Shown here in pieces: positions 1 to 5,857 of a stretch of 9,148 nucleotides of DNA (position 1 is its first letter; every line of letters starts with the position of its first letter). The stretch spans positions 1-9,148 of the forward strand of contig JAHHUJ010000078.1 in assembly GCA_020024075.1 (NCBI GenBank), in the 5' to 3' direction. Both the position numbers and the translations under genes were made by a program. The notes below the pieces were generated by a model, which searched no databases, had not been told where the DNA came from, and saw only the letters and a list, made by a program, of their open reading frames with translations. Source of the DNA: Psychrobacter sp. GTDB lineage: Bacteria; Pseudomonadota; Gammaproteobacteria; Pseudomonadales; Moraxellaceae.

Positions 1-34
1 CTATAACCCTATCCTCTTTATTTGGTAGGGTAAG

Positions 35-43
35 TGCTATAAT
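35..43 (+). promoter_or_regulatory. Extended -10 promoter for murB
   Basis: The stretch reads TGCTATAAT: a perfect TATAAT at 38-43 preceded by the TGn of an extended -10 element. The -35 position (TCTTTA, 15-20) is poor, which fits an extended -10 promoter. Transcription would start near position 50. That leaves about 9 nt before the TTG at 59 and about 27 nt before the ATG at 77. A 7-bp inverted repeat (7-13 with 24-30, one G-U pair) lies just upstream and could be an operator or the end of an upstream unit; its role is unknown. Confidence 0.5.
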
Positions 44-76
44 ATTAAGCTTATTTAATTGAGTTCCAAATCGCCT

Positions 77-1237
77 ATGAGCCCCTCATCTCAGATCCAC
101 AGCGCCCAAGCTAACCAGGCTAATACCGCCAACCTCTCAGCAGAGAGTGATAGTAAGGGTTTTGAATTGAATACTCTAACCACAGTGGCTACTGACTTAA
201 TTGAGTACAACACCATGCGTCTGTCTTGTCAGACTGACAGGTTGATTACTCTTAATTTAGAGTCTGATATCGAACCTACTGTGGCAGAGCTGCATAGGCT
301 GGGCACCCCGATATTTGTACTTTCTGGCGGTAGTAACGTCATTCTGCCAGAGATACTACACGCCAGCGTGCTACATCCTGCTTATAAAGGTATCGAGATT
401 TTAGCCGAAGATACCAGCAGCATTACGCTTGAGGTTATGGGGGGTGAAAACTGGCATGAGCTGGTGGTTTATACTGTCAATCAAGGGTGGTATGGCTTAG
501 AAAACTTAGCATTAATCCCAGGACTGGTCGGGGCTTCTCCAGTACAGAATATTGGGGCCTATGGGGTACAATTAGAAGATTACATGACCCATGTTAAGGC
601 CTTTCATTTACCTACCCAGACTTGGCATGAGTTTGACAAAGCCGGCTGTCAGTTTAGTTATCGCGATAGTATATTTAAGCAGCAAGCAGGCCAATGGCTT
701 ATCACCCGTGTGGGTTTTAAACTGCATAAAGATGACCTTAAAGTTACCGCAAACTACGGCGATGTCTCTACCTTGGCAATGACCAAAGCAGAAGCTGACT
801 CACGCTCAGAAATCACCGCCAAAGATGTGATGCAGGCCATTATCGACATTCGTCAGTCCAAGCTTCCTGATCCAAAGCAGCTTCCTAACTGCGGCAGCTT
901 CTTTAAAAATCCTATTATTGCTAATGGTCAATTTGCTGCCTTATCAGCTAAGTATCCTAATATCGTGGGCTACCCTGTGGGCGATGAGCATACCAAAGTC
1001 GCTGCAGGCTGGTTGATAGACAACGCTGGGCTAAAAGGCAAAGGCATCGCCCCTATTTTGACCCATGACAAACAAGCTTTAGTATTGGTCAATCACAGCG
1101 CTGCAGATAGTAACACACCAGCCTCGCAGCACGATATTTTAGCCACACAGCAGCTTATCCAGCAGACCATCCAAGATAAGTTTGGTATCGCCTTAGAGCG
1201 TGAGCCTGTTTGGGTAAATAATGAAGCCCATTATTAA
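77..1237 (+). CDS. murB: UDP-N-acetylenolpyruvoylglucosamine reductase MurB (type I)
   Basis: This cytoplasmic FAD enzyme uses NADPH to reduce UDP-GlcNAc-enolpyruvate to UDP-MurNAc, the second committed step of peptidoglycan precursor synthesis. Numbered from the ATG at 77 (386 aa), it shows the FAD-domain motif SGGSN (83-87), GENW (123-126), GLENLALIPG (140-149) and QNIGAYG (157-163). It also has FSYRDSIFK with the conserved Tyr195-Arg196, and GSFFKNP, whose Ser274 matches the catalytic Ser229 of E. coli MurB. The C-terminal LEREP (373-377) carries the equivalent of the catalytic Glu. Tyr-Arg plus the extra substrate loop identify type I MurB. The E. coli protein has about 342 aa, so this one carries a Ser/Ala/Asn/Gln-rich N-terminal extension. 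Alternative starts are TTG 59 (392 aa) and TTG 167 (356 aa); only TTG 167 has a clear ribosome-binding site (AAGGG at 155-159, 7-nt spacing). Identity is certain; the start is not. Confidence 0.95.
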   Translation: MSPSSQIHSAQANQANTANLSAESDSKGFELNTLTTVATDLIEYNTMRLSCQTDRLITLNLESDIEPTVAELHRLGTPIFVLSGGSNVILPEILHASVLHPAYKGIEILAEDTSSITLEVMGGENWHELVVYTVNQGWYGLENLALIPGLVGASPVQNIGAYGVQLEDYMTHVKAFHLPTQTWHEFDKAGCQFSYRDSIFKQQAGQWLITRVGFKLHKDDLKVTANYGDVSTLAMTKAEADSRSEITAKDVMQAIIDIRQSKLPDPKQLPNCGSFFKNPIIANGQFAALSAKYPNIVGYPVGDEHTKVAAGWLIDNAGLKGKGIAPILTHDKQALVLVNHSAADSNTPASQHDILATQQLIQQTIQDKFGIALEREPVWVNNEAHY

Positions 1238-1258
1238 TCTACCTTGGTGTCACCTTCG

Positions 1259-2209
1259 ATGACTAAGTCGCCCACCCCGATAGCCTCCATGGTCAATATG
1301 GTAATAAAGGCCTCTTTGGTATTTTTATTATTAGGTTTGATGACTTTGGTTGGGTTTTATACCCCAGTATTCTCTACTGTGGGCTTGTGGGTACTCAATC
1401 ATCTGCCTATACCTCAGGTTGCACAGCACCCAAACCCAGTGTTGACATCCTCTCCTACATTCAAAGAAACAGTCGATAATAAGCAGCCTGGAGCACCTTT
1501 GTCTTTAAGCTTCTTTAATCATGAGCCCACAGCCTATGTTGTATTAGGAGGCGGTCTCACCGAAGCGGATACTTATCAGGATAAACAAAATCCTGCTAAA
1601 AGCAGCAAAACTGAGAATGCTCGGCAAATAAAATCAAGTATTTCGGCGAGCTATCAGCCCAAACAAAAAACCGATAAGCCTGCACAGAAGTCCCCAACCT
1701 CCTCTTTGCATAAGCCAGATATTGTACTTAATGAGTATACCTTGAAGCGGATGCAGACAGTGATGCAATATCAGCGCAAGAACCCATTGCCGATAATATT
1801 GACTGGAGTGGATGCCCCTTGGATGCAAGATTGGTTGTATAATTACAATATTGATAATGTCATCACTGAAAATGCCAGTATGAATACTTGTGAAAACGCC
1901 AGATTCACCGCCAAACGTCTGCATTTACAAGATGTGTATTTAGTCACTGATGCCTATCACATGACGCGGGCCCGCCGACAATTTGCTTTAAATGGTATTC
2001 ACGCCTTACCGCTTCCTGCCCCTCTACCTATGGAAAAAGGTTGGCTTGAACCTAGAAATAATGCTCAACATTCTCGCCGTACTTTATATGAGTTAGCCGC
2101 GTATGCTCGTGACGTCTTTATACCTCAAGACAATTGTCGTGAAGCCAGTGAAGTTAGTTTTGAGACCTTATTACGCAGTCGGAAGCCAGAAGATATGAAG
2201 ACATTCTAG
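1259..2209 (+). CDS. Membrane-anchored DUF218 (YdcF/SanA/ElyC-like) protein
   Basis: Numbered from ATG 1259 (316 aa), one hydrophobic segment at about residues 15-47 anchors the protein, with the catalytic-like domain probably in the periplasm. DUF218 hallmarks are present: AYVVLGGG (92-99), LTG (182-184), E204 followed by S-x-N-T-x-E-N-A ending at 214, and LVTDAYHM-x-RA (228-238). Family members include E. coli SanA, YdcF and ElyC; ElyC is linked to peptidoglycan synthesis at low temperature, but no enzymatic activity is settled. A polar Lys/Ser/Gln-rich stretch at about 107-153 splits the LGGG motif from the rest of the domain and looks like a lineage-specific insertion. The gene follows murB almost directly: in-frame TTG 1244 and GTG 1247 would leave 6-9 nt, the first ATG 21 nt. 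No clear ribosome-binding site is visible, so translation may be coupled to murB. A cell-envelope role is inferred from family and neighbour. Confidence 0.8.
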   Translation: MTKSPTPIASMVNMVIKASLVFLLLGLMTLVGFYTPVFSTVGLWVLNHLPIPQVAQHPNPVLTSSPTFKETVDNKQPGAPLSLSFFNHEPTAYVVLGGGLTEADTYQDKQNPAKSSKTENARQIKSSISASYQPKQKTDKPAQKSPTSSLHKPDIVLNEYTLKRMQTVMQYQRKNPLPIILTGVDAPWMQDWLYNYNIDNVITENASMNTCENARFTAKRLHLQDVYLVTDAYHMTRARRQFALNGIHALPLPAPLPMEKGWLEPRNNAQHSRRTLYELAAYARDVFIPQDNCREASEVSFETLLRSRKPEDMKTF

Positions 2210-2264
2210 ACAACTCTGTTAGAATTAAACCCTTGTTTTTTAGTGTTTTTTACTAAGAATCAGT

Positions 2265-2293
2265 ATAATATACCAAAATGTATATTATTTTTT
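2265..2293 (+). terminator. Perfect 9-bp AT-rich palindrome with T-run: weak terminator or operator
   Basis: Arms ATAATATAC (2265-2273) and GTATATTAT (2280-2288) are perfectly complementary around a 6-nt loop. The last arm base begins a run of six Ts (2288-2293). It lies 55 bases after the DUF218 stop codon, where an intrinsic terminator for the murB unit would sit. The stem has only two G-C pairs, so it would be a weak one. The palindrome also overlaps a perfect TATAAT (2264-2269), so a protein-binding operator is an equally good reading. Confidence 0.35.
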
Positions 2294-2320
2294 GAAGTTG
2301 ATGACTGTGCCTTTTATGGT
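2292..2320 (+). promoter_or_regulatory. Candidate promoter for ccoS
   Basis: TTGAAG (2292-2297) and TATGGT (2315-2320) are separated by 17 bases, each matching four of six consensus positions. TATAAT at 2264-2269 is a second possible -10 but has no good -35. No FNR/Anr-type site (TTGAT-N4-ATCAA) was found in the spacer, although cbb3 genes are often under such control. Confidence 0.3.
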
Positions 2321-2375
2321 TAGCTGATATTTTTATTTAATTATTAACCGTACGCTTAAATAATGGATGCCGAAT

Positions 2376-2654
2376 ATGGTCAGTATGTATTTACTTATTC
2401 CGTTAAGCCTTATGCTATTTGTGATTGGTATTTGGGCGGTTCGCTACGCCGTAAAATCCAATCAATTTGAGGATTTGGATAATGAATCGCAGCGCGTTAT
2501 CTTAGATGATCGTCAAGAGCGTAGACAAGCTCTAGGTGGCAATCTTGGGACGTCTAAAGCCGATACACCTTCCACAAAGATTAATAATAATCAATCGGAT
2601 ACGAGCAATATCCCTCAAGCTAATAGTAAAGATGAATCAGCTAATGACAAATAG
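2376..2654 (+). CDS. ccoS: Cytochrome cbb3 oxidase maturation protein CcoS
   Basis: CcoS is a small inner-membrane protein needed to make active, cofactor-loaded cbb3-type cytochrome c oxidase, the high-affinity terminal oxidase. From the ATG at 2376 (92 aa) the protein begins MVSMYLLIPLSL and has one transmembrane helix at about residues 4-26. The family signature WAVRYAVKSNQFEDLD follows (20-35), then RVILDD (40-45). CcoS proteins are usually about 45-70 aa; this one has an extra polar Asn/Ser/Asp-rich tail (about 46-92). ATG 2367 gives three more residues, but TGGA at 2364-2367 with 8-nt spacing and the family's usual N-terminus favour 2376. The TauE/SafE-like gene follows 58 bases later on the same strand, as is common in cbb3 assembly clusters. 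The usual ccoG, ccoH and ccoI are not in this window. Confidence 0.85.
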   Translation: MVSMYLLIPLSLMLFVIGIWAVRYAVKSNQFEDLDNESQRVILDDRQERRQALGGNLGTSKADTPSTKINNNQSDTSNIPQANSKDESANDK

Positions 2655-2712
2655 TTGTCGACTGTGAACCTTTAATTTGCTTTAGAAATCAAACCTTACG
2701 GATAATTTTTTT

Positions 2713-3561
2713 ATGACAACTCCTTTATTATTAGCAGCATTTGCTATGGGTTTTTTTGGTTCACCACATTGCTTAGGAATGTGTGGTGGCTTGGTTACCG
2801 CTTTTGGTTTATCGATGCAAGAGGTAAGCCCTCTAAAAAAACGAGGACTTATTGCCACTTATCATTTTGGCCGACTGGTTAGTTATTCAATTTTAGGGGT
2901 TATTGCTGGCATTATTGGCACTACTGTTTTGGCCCCAATCCTGATGGGTAACTCAACCCCTCGTATCTTACTGGGCTTAGTATTGGTATTCATCGGCTTA
3001 TCTATGCTGGGCATGCCATTTTTGAATAAACTTGAAAAAGTGGGCATGGGCGTTTGGAAAAAACTATCTCCCTTACGTCAAAAAGTTTTCCCATTAAATA
3101 CTTTTCCAAGAGCTCTAGCAGCTGGCTTATTGTGGGGTTTTCTACCTTGTGGCCTGGTATATGGTGCTCTACTTATGGCGGTTGTCGGCAATGATATTGC
3201 CACTGGGGCTTTATTAATGTTCGTCTTCGGCTTAGGTACAGTTCCTATGCTGGTCGCTACCCAAGAGACTGTGGGCTGGCTACACAAGCAAATTGGCCGC
3301 TATAAATTACGTCAATTAAATGGGATCATTATGATTTTATCGGGATTGGCAGTGATAGCGCTACCTATGGCAATGAAACATATGGGCGGTCATGGCGATC
3401 ACGGAGCGCACGAGGGACATCAAATGCACGATAGCTCGATGTCGATGTCTGCTCCCGCTGAGCAAGGCGTTCACGATCAACACTCTATGCCTAATGAAGA
3501 CATGGCTGGTCATGAAATGCATTCAGCAGAAGAGATGCCTATGCAGCATAACTCTCAGTAG
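2713..3561 (+). CDS. Sulfite exporter TauE/SafE-type (DsbD_2) membrane protein with His/Met-rich tail
   Basis: This 282-aa integral membrane protein belongs to the group annotated as sulfite exporter TauE/SafE or DsbD_2 (COG2836-like). It has about six hydrophobic segments, near residues 4-33, 47-74, 84-104, 132-158, 162-183 and 202-220. The first holds GSPHCLGMCGG (16-26) and the fourth WGFLPCGLVYG (141-151). The paired Cys residues (Cys20, Cys24, Cys146) recall the thiol-redox membrane core of DsbD/CcdA. Genes of this type often follow ccoS in cbb3 oxidase assembly clusters, so a role in copper or thiol handling for oxidase biogenesis is a reasonable inference. Real sulfite export is unproven. 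The last 62 residues (221-282) contain 11 His and 10 Met with no Cys, a likely metal-binding extension. A modest ribosome-binding site (ACGGA, 2698-2702) precedes the ATG. The gene ends before a strong terminator. Confidence 0.85.
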   Translation: MTTPLLLAAFAMGFFGSPHCLGMCGGLVTAFGLSMQEVSPLKKRGLIATYHFGRLVSYSILGVIAGIIGTTVLAPILMGNSTPRILLGLVLVFIGLSMLGMPFLNKLEKVGMGVWKKLSPLRQKVFPLNTFPRALAAGLLWGFLPCGLVYGALLMAVVGNDIATGALLMFVFGLGTVPMLVATQETVGWLHKQIGRYKLRQLNGIIMILSGLAVIALPMAMKHMGGHGDHGAHEGHQMHDSSMSMSAPAEQGVHDQHSMPNEDMAGHEMHSAEEMPMQHNSQ

Positions 3562-3624
3562 AAATAGCATGACCTGCAATATCTTTTATAAATAACAAAT
3601 AGCACATGGCAAATAAGCAATAAC

Positions 3625-3669
3625 AAAGAGGGCTACTAAAATCAGTAGCCCTCTTTATATTTTATTTTT
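3625..3669 (+). terminator. Strong intrinsic terminator between convergent genes
   Basis: A perfect 13-bp stem (3625-3637 with 3644-3656, including AGAGGGCTACT) closes a 6-nt loop. On the plus strand a T-rich tract follows (3657-3669). It ends the ccoS unit. It also lies 35 bases past the stop of the minus-strand helicase gene, so it may act in both directions, although the minus-strand T-run is poorer. Confidence 0.85.
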
Positions 3670-3690
3670 TGAACTACAGCCAGTAGCCAA

Positions 3691-4842
3691 TTAATCTAAC
3701 TGCTCAAGCTTCAGTTTGGTATCTAAATGAGCTTCAAGAGCTGGTAAATTAAAGGCATCATCTTCACTCACAAAGCTAATGCTAATTCCTTTTTGGCCAG
3801 CACGTCCAGTACGCCCTATACGATGTACATAATCATCAGGCTGATCAGGCAAAGTGTAGTTCACCACATGGCTGACATCATCCACGTGAATGCCGCGACC
3901 TGCCACATCTGTGGCTACCAACACTTTTGCATTGCCGTTTTTGAACTTATCCAGATAACGCTCACGTTTGTTTTGATCCACATCACCTGAGAGCATGACC
4001 ACGTTATGATCGGCTCCCAATCGGTTATACAAGCGCTTAACCTGATCCTTTCGGTTGGCAAACACAATGACTTTATCCGCCTTTTTGGAGGCCAAAATAC
4101 GACTCAATGCCTCATACTTATCGGCTTCTGCTAATAGGTAGAAATGCTGCTCGACCAAGTCACTGGTTTTGTGTTCAGGCTCAATCTCCACAAAAACTGG
4201 ATTAAGTAACCATTTATAAGCCAAGTTCATAACATCTTGGTTAAAGGTCGCTGAGAACAATAAACTTTGTCTATCAGTATTGGGCGGCATATAACGCATC
4301 AGCCGCTTAATATCAGGAATAAAGCCCATATCCAGCATACGATCCGCCTCATCTAACACAAAAGCTTCGATGCGATCCAAAAATACATGACCTCTATGTA
4401 TCAGATCAATCAAACGACCTGGCGTTGCAATCAAGATATCGGTAAATTCTTGGTCCAAAGCGGCTGTCTGCTGCTCATAATCTATCCCGCCCATCACACA
4501 GACACTATGCAGCTGTGTATGCTTGGTCAGAGCAATAGCATCCTCAAAAATTTGATTGGCAAGCTCGCGAGTTGGTGCCAAAATTAACGCTCTTGGCTCC
4601 CCCAAATATCGCTTTTCATCGGCTTGAAACGGACGCTTTAATAAAGCTTCTATGATGGTAATAAGAAAAGTGGCTGTCTTGCCAGTGCCTGTTTGTGCTT
4701 GACCAATGGCATCTTGTCCCGCTAACGTGTGCGGCAAAATTTGGGCCTGAATCGGCGTCAACTGAGTGAAGCCTAGCTCTTCTACAGACTTTAGGACACT
4801 GTTACTTAAGTCCAAATCGTTAAATTTAATAAAATCATCCAT
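3691..4842 (-). CDS. rhlB: DEAD-box ATP-dependent RNA helicase, RhlB-like
   Basis: This cytoplasmic helicase unwinds short RNA duplexes using ATP. RhlB in E. coli works in the RNA degradosome with RNase E. The 383-aa protein has all core motifs: Q-motif region (25-32), Walker A AQTGTGKT (49-56), PTRELA (90-95), TPGR (140-143), DEAD (164-167), SAT (197-199), VATDVAGRG in the second domain and HRIGRTGRAG (340-349). The overall line-up, such as TPIQ-x(4)-LP-x-TLAG, is closest by eye to RhlB; RhlE-like is the main alternative. It stops soon after the second RecA domain and lacks the Arg-rich C-terminal tail of E. coli RhlB (421 aa). A strong ribosome-binding site (AAGGAAG, plus coordinates 4847-4853) lies just before the ATG. 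The family is certain; the gene symbol is probable. Confidence 0.85.
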   Translation of the reverse strand: MDDFIKFNDLDLSNSVLKSVEELGFTQLTPIQAQILPHTLAGQDAIGQAQTGTGKTATFLITIIEALLKRPFQADEKRYLGEPRALILAPTRELANQIFEDAIALTKHTQLHSVCVMGGIDYEQQTAALDQEFTDILIATPGRLIDLIHRGHVFLDRIEAFVLDEADRMLDMGFIPDIKRLMRYMPPNTDRQSLLFSATFNQDVMNLAYKWLLNPVFVEIEPEHKTSDLVEQHFYLLAEADKYEALSRILASKKADKVIVFANRKDQVKRLYNRLGADHNVVMLSGDVDQNKRERYLDKFKNGNAKVLVATDVAGRGIHVDDVSHVVNYTLPDQPDDYVHRIGRTGRAGQKGISISFVSEDDAFNLPALEAHLDTKLKLEQLD

Positions 4843-4977
4843 TAAACTTCCTTAGTGTTTACGTCATTTATGGCTATTAGTACGTTACTTTGGTGATTGA
4901 TAAGCCGGTGCAAGCGGAATGCTTTACCGCCTTAAAATAAAGGAATCTGTTTTTTTGTTATTGTCTATTTTTAAGCT

Positions 4978-5007
4978 ATTATAGGTCATTGCCATCACCA
5001 ATGCCTA
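4978..5007 (-). promoter_or_regulatory. Candidate promoter for the helicase gene
   Basis: On the minus strand a perfect TATAAT (plus coordinates 4978-4983) is preceded by TAGGCA (5002-5007) at 18-nt spacing, four of six matches to the -35 consensus. It would give an untranslated leader of about 130 nt. Long leaders are known for several cold-induced genes, but this site is predicted by eye only. Confidence 0.3.
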
Positions 5008-5037
5008 AGTTAGATAAGGTTAATTATGACAGTTCAT

Positions 5038-5091
5038 AAAAAAAAGCCAACATATCAAATCCAATTTAGCAGTAAAGCTATTGAGATTTGA
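5038..5091 (-). terminator. Possible terminator of the cold-shock gene
   Basis: Reading the minus strand, an interrupted stem (TCAAATC at 5085-5091 pairing with GATTTGA at 5055-5061, then 3-bp and 4-bp inner helices) is followed by a run of eight Ts (complement of 5038-5045). Nine bases separate the stem from the T-run, longer than in a typical intrinsic terminator, so the call is weak. Confidence 0.3.
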
Positions 5092-5162
5092 CACATTGAC
5101 TTTTTTGGATCAATAAACCGATGGGTTAATAAAAAATATTAACCTCTGTGGTATTGAATGTA

Positions 5163-5378
5163 TTAAGCGTCTATTTTAGTAACTTCTTCAGCTTGTAAGC
5201 CTTTTTCACCTTCAGTAACCACAAACTCTACTTTTTGGCCGTCCTGAAGTGAACGATAGCCGTCACCTTGAATAGCGCGGAAATGAACGAAGATATCCTC
5301 ACCGCTTTCACGTTGAATAAAGCCAAATCCTTTTGCATCATTGAACCACTTAACAGTACCTTGCTCACGAGCTGACAT
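5163..5378 (-). CDS. CspA-family cold-shock protein
   Basis: This is a 71-aa single OB-fold protein that binds single-stranded RNA and DNA and acts as an RNA chaperone in the cytoplasm. RNP1 is KGFGFIQ (16-22) and RNP2 is DIFVHF (28-33). Trp11, Phe12, Phe18, Phe20, Phe30, His32 and Phe33 form the usual aromatic binding face. Length and sequence are fully typical of the family (about 65-75 aa). A strong ribosome-binding site AGGAAG (plus coordinates 5385-5390) lies 6 nt before the ATG. Upstream is a hairpin-rich region that looks like the long leader of cold-regulated csp mRNAs. The next gene downstream on the same strand is the DEAD-box helicase, a functionally matched neighbour, but 320 bases lie between them, so co-transcription is doubtful. 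Which csp paralog this is cannot be told from sequence alone. Confidence 0.95.
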   Translation of the reverse strand: MSAREQGTVKWFNDAKGFGFIQRESGEDIFVHFRAIQGDGYRSLQDGQKVEFVVTEGEKGLQAEEVTKIDA

Positions 5379-5503
5379 AATCTACTTCCTAAAACTTAAT
5401 TAACAAAACTTCAATTAAACCCCAATTAATAAAGCATGTAGGCTTAAGGCCTAGTATGCCTATACTGGGTATAAGAAGTGGCTATTGGCCACTAGTAACC
5501 AAC
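5379..5503 (-). promoter_or_regulatory. Structured 5' leader of the cold-shock gene
   Basis: Three hairpins stand in a row upstream of the cold-shock start codon, all readable on the minus-strand transcript. The first has TAGGC (5439-5443) with GCCTA (5449-5453), extended by GCAT/ATGC (5434-5437, 5456-5459). The second has TATAC (5461-5465) with GTATA (5469-5473). The third has AGTGGC (5477-5482) with GCCACT (5488-5493). Between these and the ribosome-binding site lies an AT-rich stretch with three AATTAA elements. Long, refolding leaders are established thermosensors in E. coli cspA. A similar function here is inferred. Confidence 0.5.
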
Positions 5504-5509
5504 ATAGAC

Positions 5510-5537
5510 CTTATAATGCTCACAACTTAAGAGTCAG
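5510..5537 (-). promoter_or_regulatory. Candidate promoter for the cold-shock gene
   Basis: On the minus strand TATAAG (plus coordinates 5510-5515) and CTGACT (5532-5537) are 16 nt apart; CTGACT keeps the TGAC core of the -35 consensus. Transcription would start near 5503, giving a leader of about 125 nt that contains all three hairpins. A second TATAAG at 5545-5550 lacks a good -35. Confidence 0.35.
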
Positions 5538-5744
5538 TTGCTATCTTATAAAAAATATTAAAACAGCATATTTCTACTTCTGTTACATTACAGACATGTT
5601 TGTTATCTAAAACTAATCATAGCACGGCATTTTATTAACACAAAGTGTTTTAACATAACTTTCACACTATCTTGCTATTTTTTTGACCTTTTTTTTATAT
5701 TTTAGCGACTAATATCTTTAAATATCTGCAGTTAATCAATATTC

Positions 5745-5774
5745 ATGATATAAAACTCAGTATAGAATTATAAT
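5745..5774 (+). promoter_or_regulatory. Candidate promoter for aroQ
   Basis: A perfect TATAAT (5769-5774) is preceded at 18 nt by ATGATA (5745-5750), four of six matches to the -35 consensus. It would give a leader of about 77 nt. The rest of 5538-5744, between the divergent cold-shock and aroQ genes, is very AT-rich with poly-T tracts, and I see no gene in it. Confidence 0.3.
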
Positions 5775-5857
5775 TATCTATTAGCTATCACTCAGCGCAA
5801 AACTTAAAGTATGAGATAGAATCTGATTTTATAACCGCTACTTTTATCGAGTTTATT

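Larger units (their letters stand above)
4843..5162. other. Intergenic region between helicase and cold-shock genes
   Basis: This 320-base spacer holds the helicase leader and candidate promoter, the 3' end of the cold-shock transcript, and a 21-codon plus-strand ORF (5026-5091) with its own AAGG site. An imperfect GC-containing hairpin (AAGCGG at 4912-4917 with CCGC at 4927-4930) lies in the presumed helicase leader. An AT-only-loop hairpin (5124-5131 with 5137-5144) lies just past the cold-shock stop codon. No larger gene is visible. Confidence 0.5.

Noticed and set aside
7..30. 7-bp inverted repeat as a terminator of an upstream gene
   Set aside because: No T-run follows on the plus strand and the loop is 10 nt; it may still be an operator, but there is no further support.
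1634..1924. Minus-strand 96-codon ORF
   Set aside because: It lies wholly inside the DUF218 gene, which has clear family motifs, and looks like an antisense shadow.
2713..3561. Calling the protein a true sulfite exporter
   Set aside because: The annotation is a family label; the Cys motifs and ccoS linkage point to oxidase biogenesis or metal/thiol handling instead.
5124..5144. AT-rich hairpin (GGTTAATA with TATTAACC) as the csp terminator
   Set aside because: No T-run follows it on the minus strand; the structure at 5038-5091 is a slightly better candidate.
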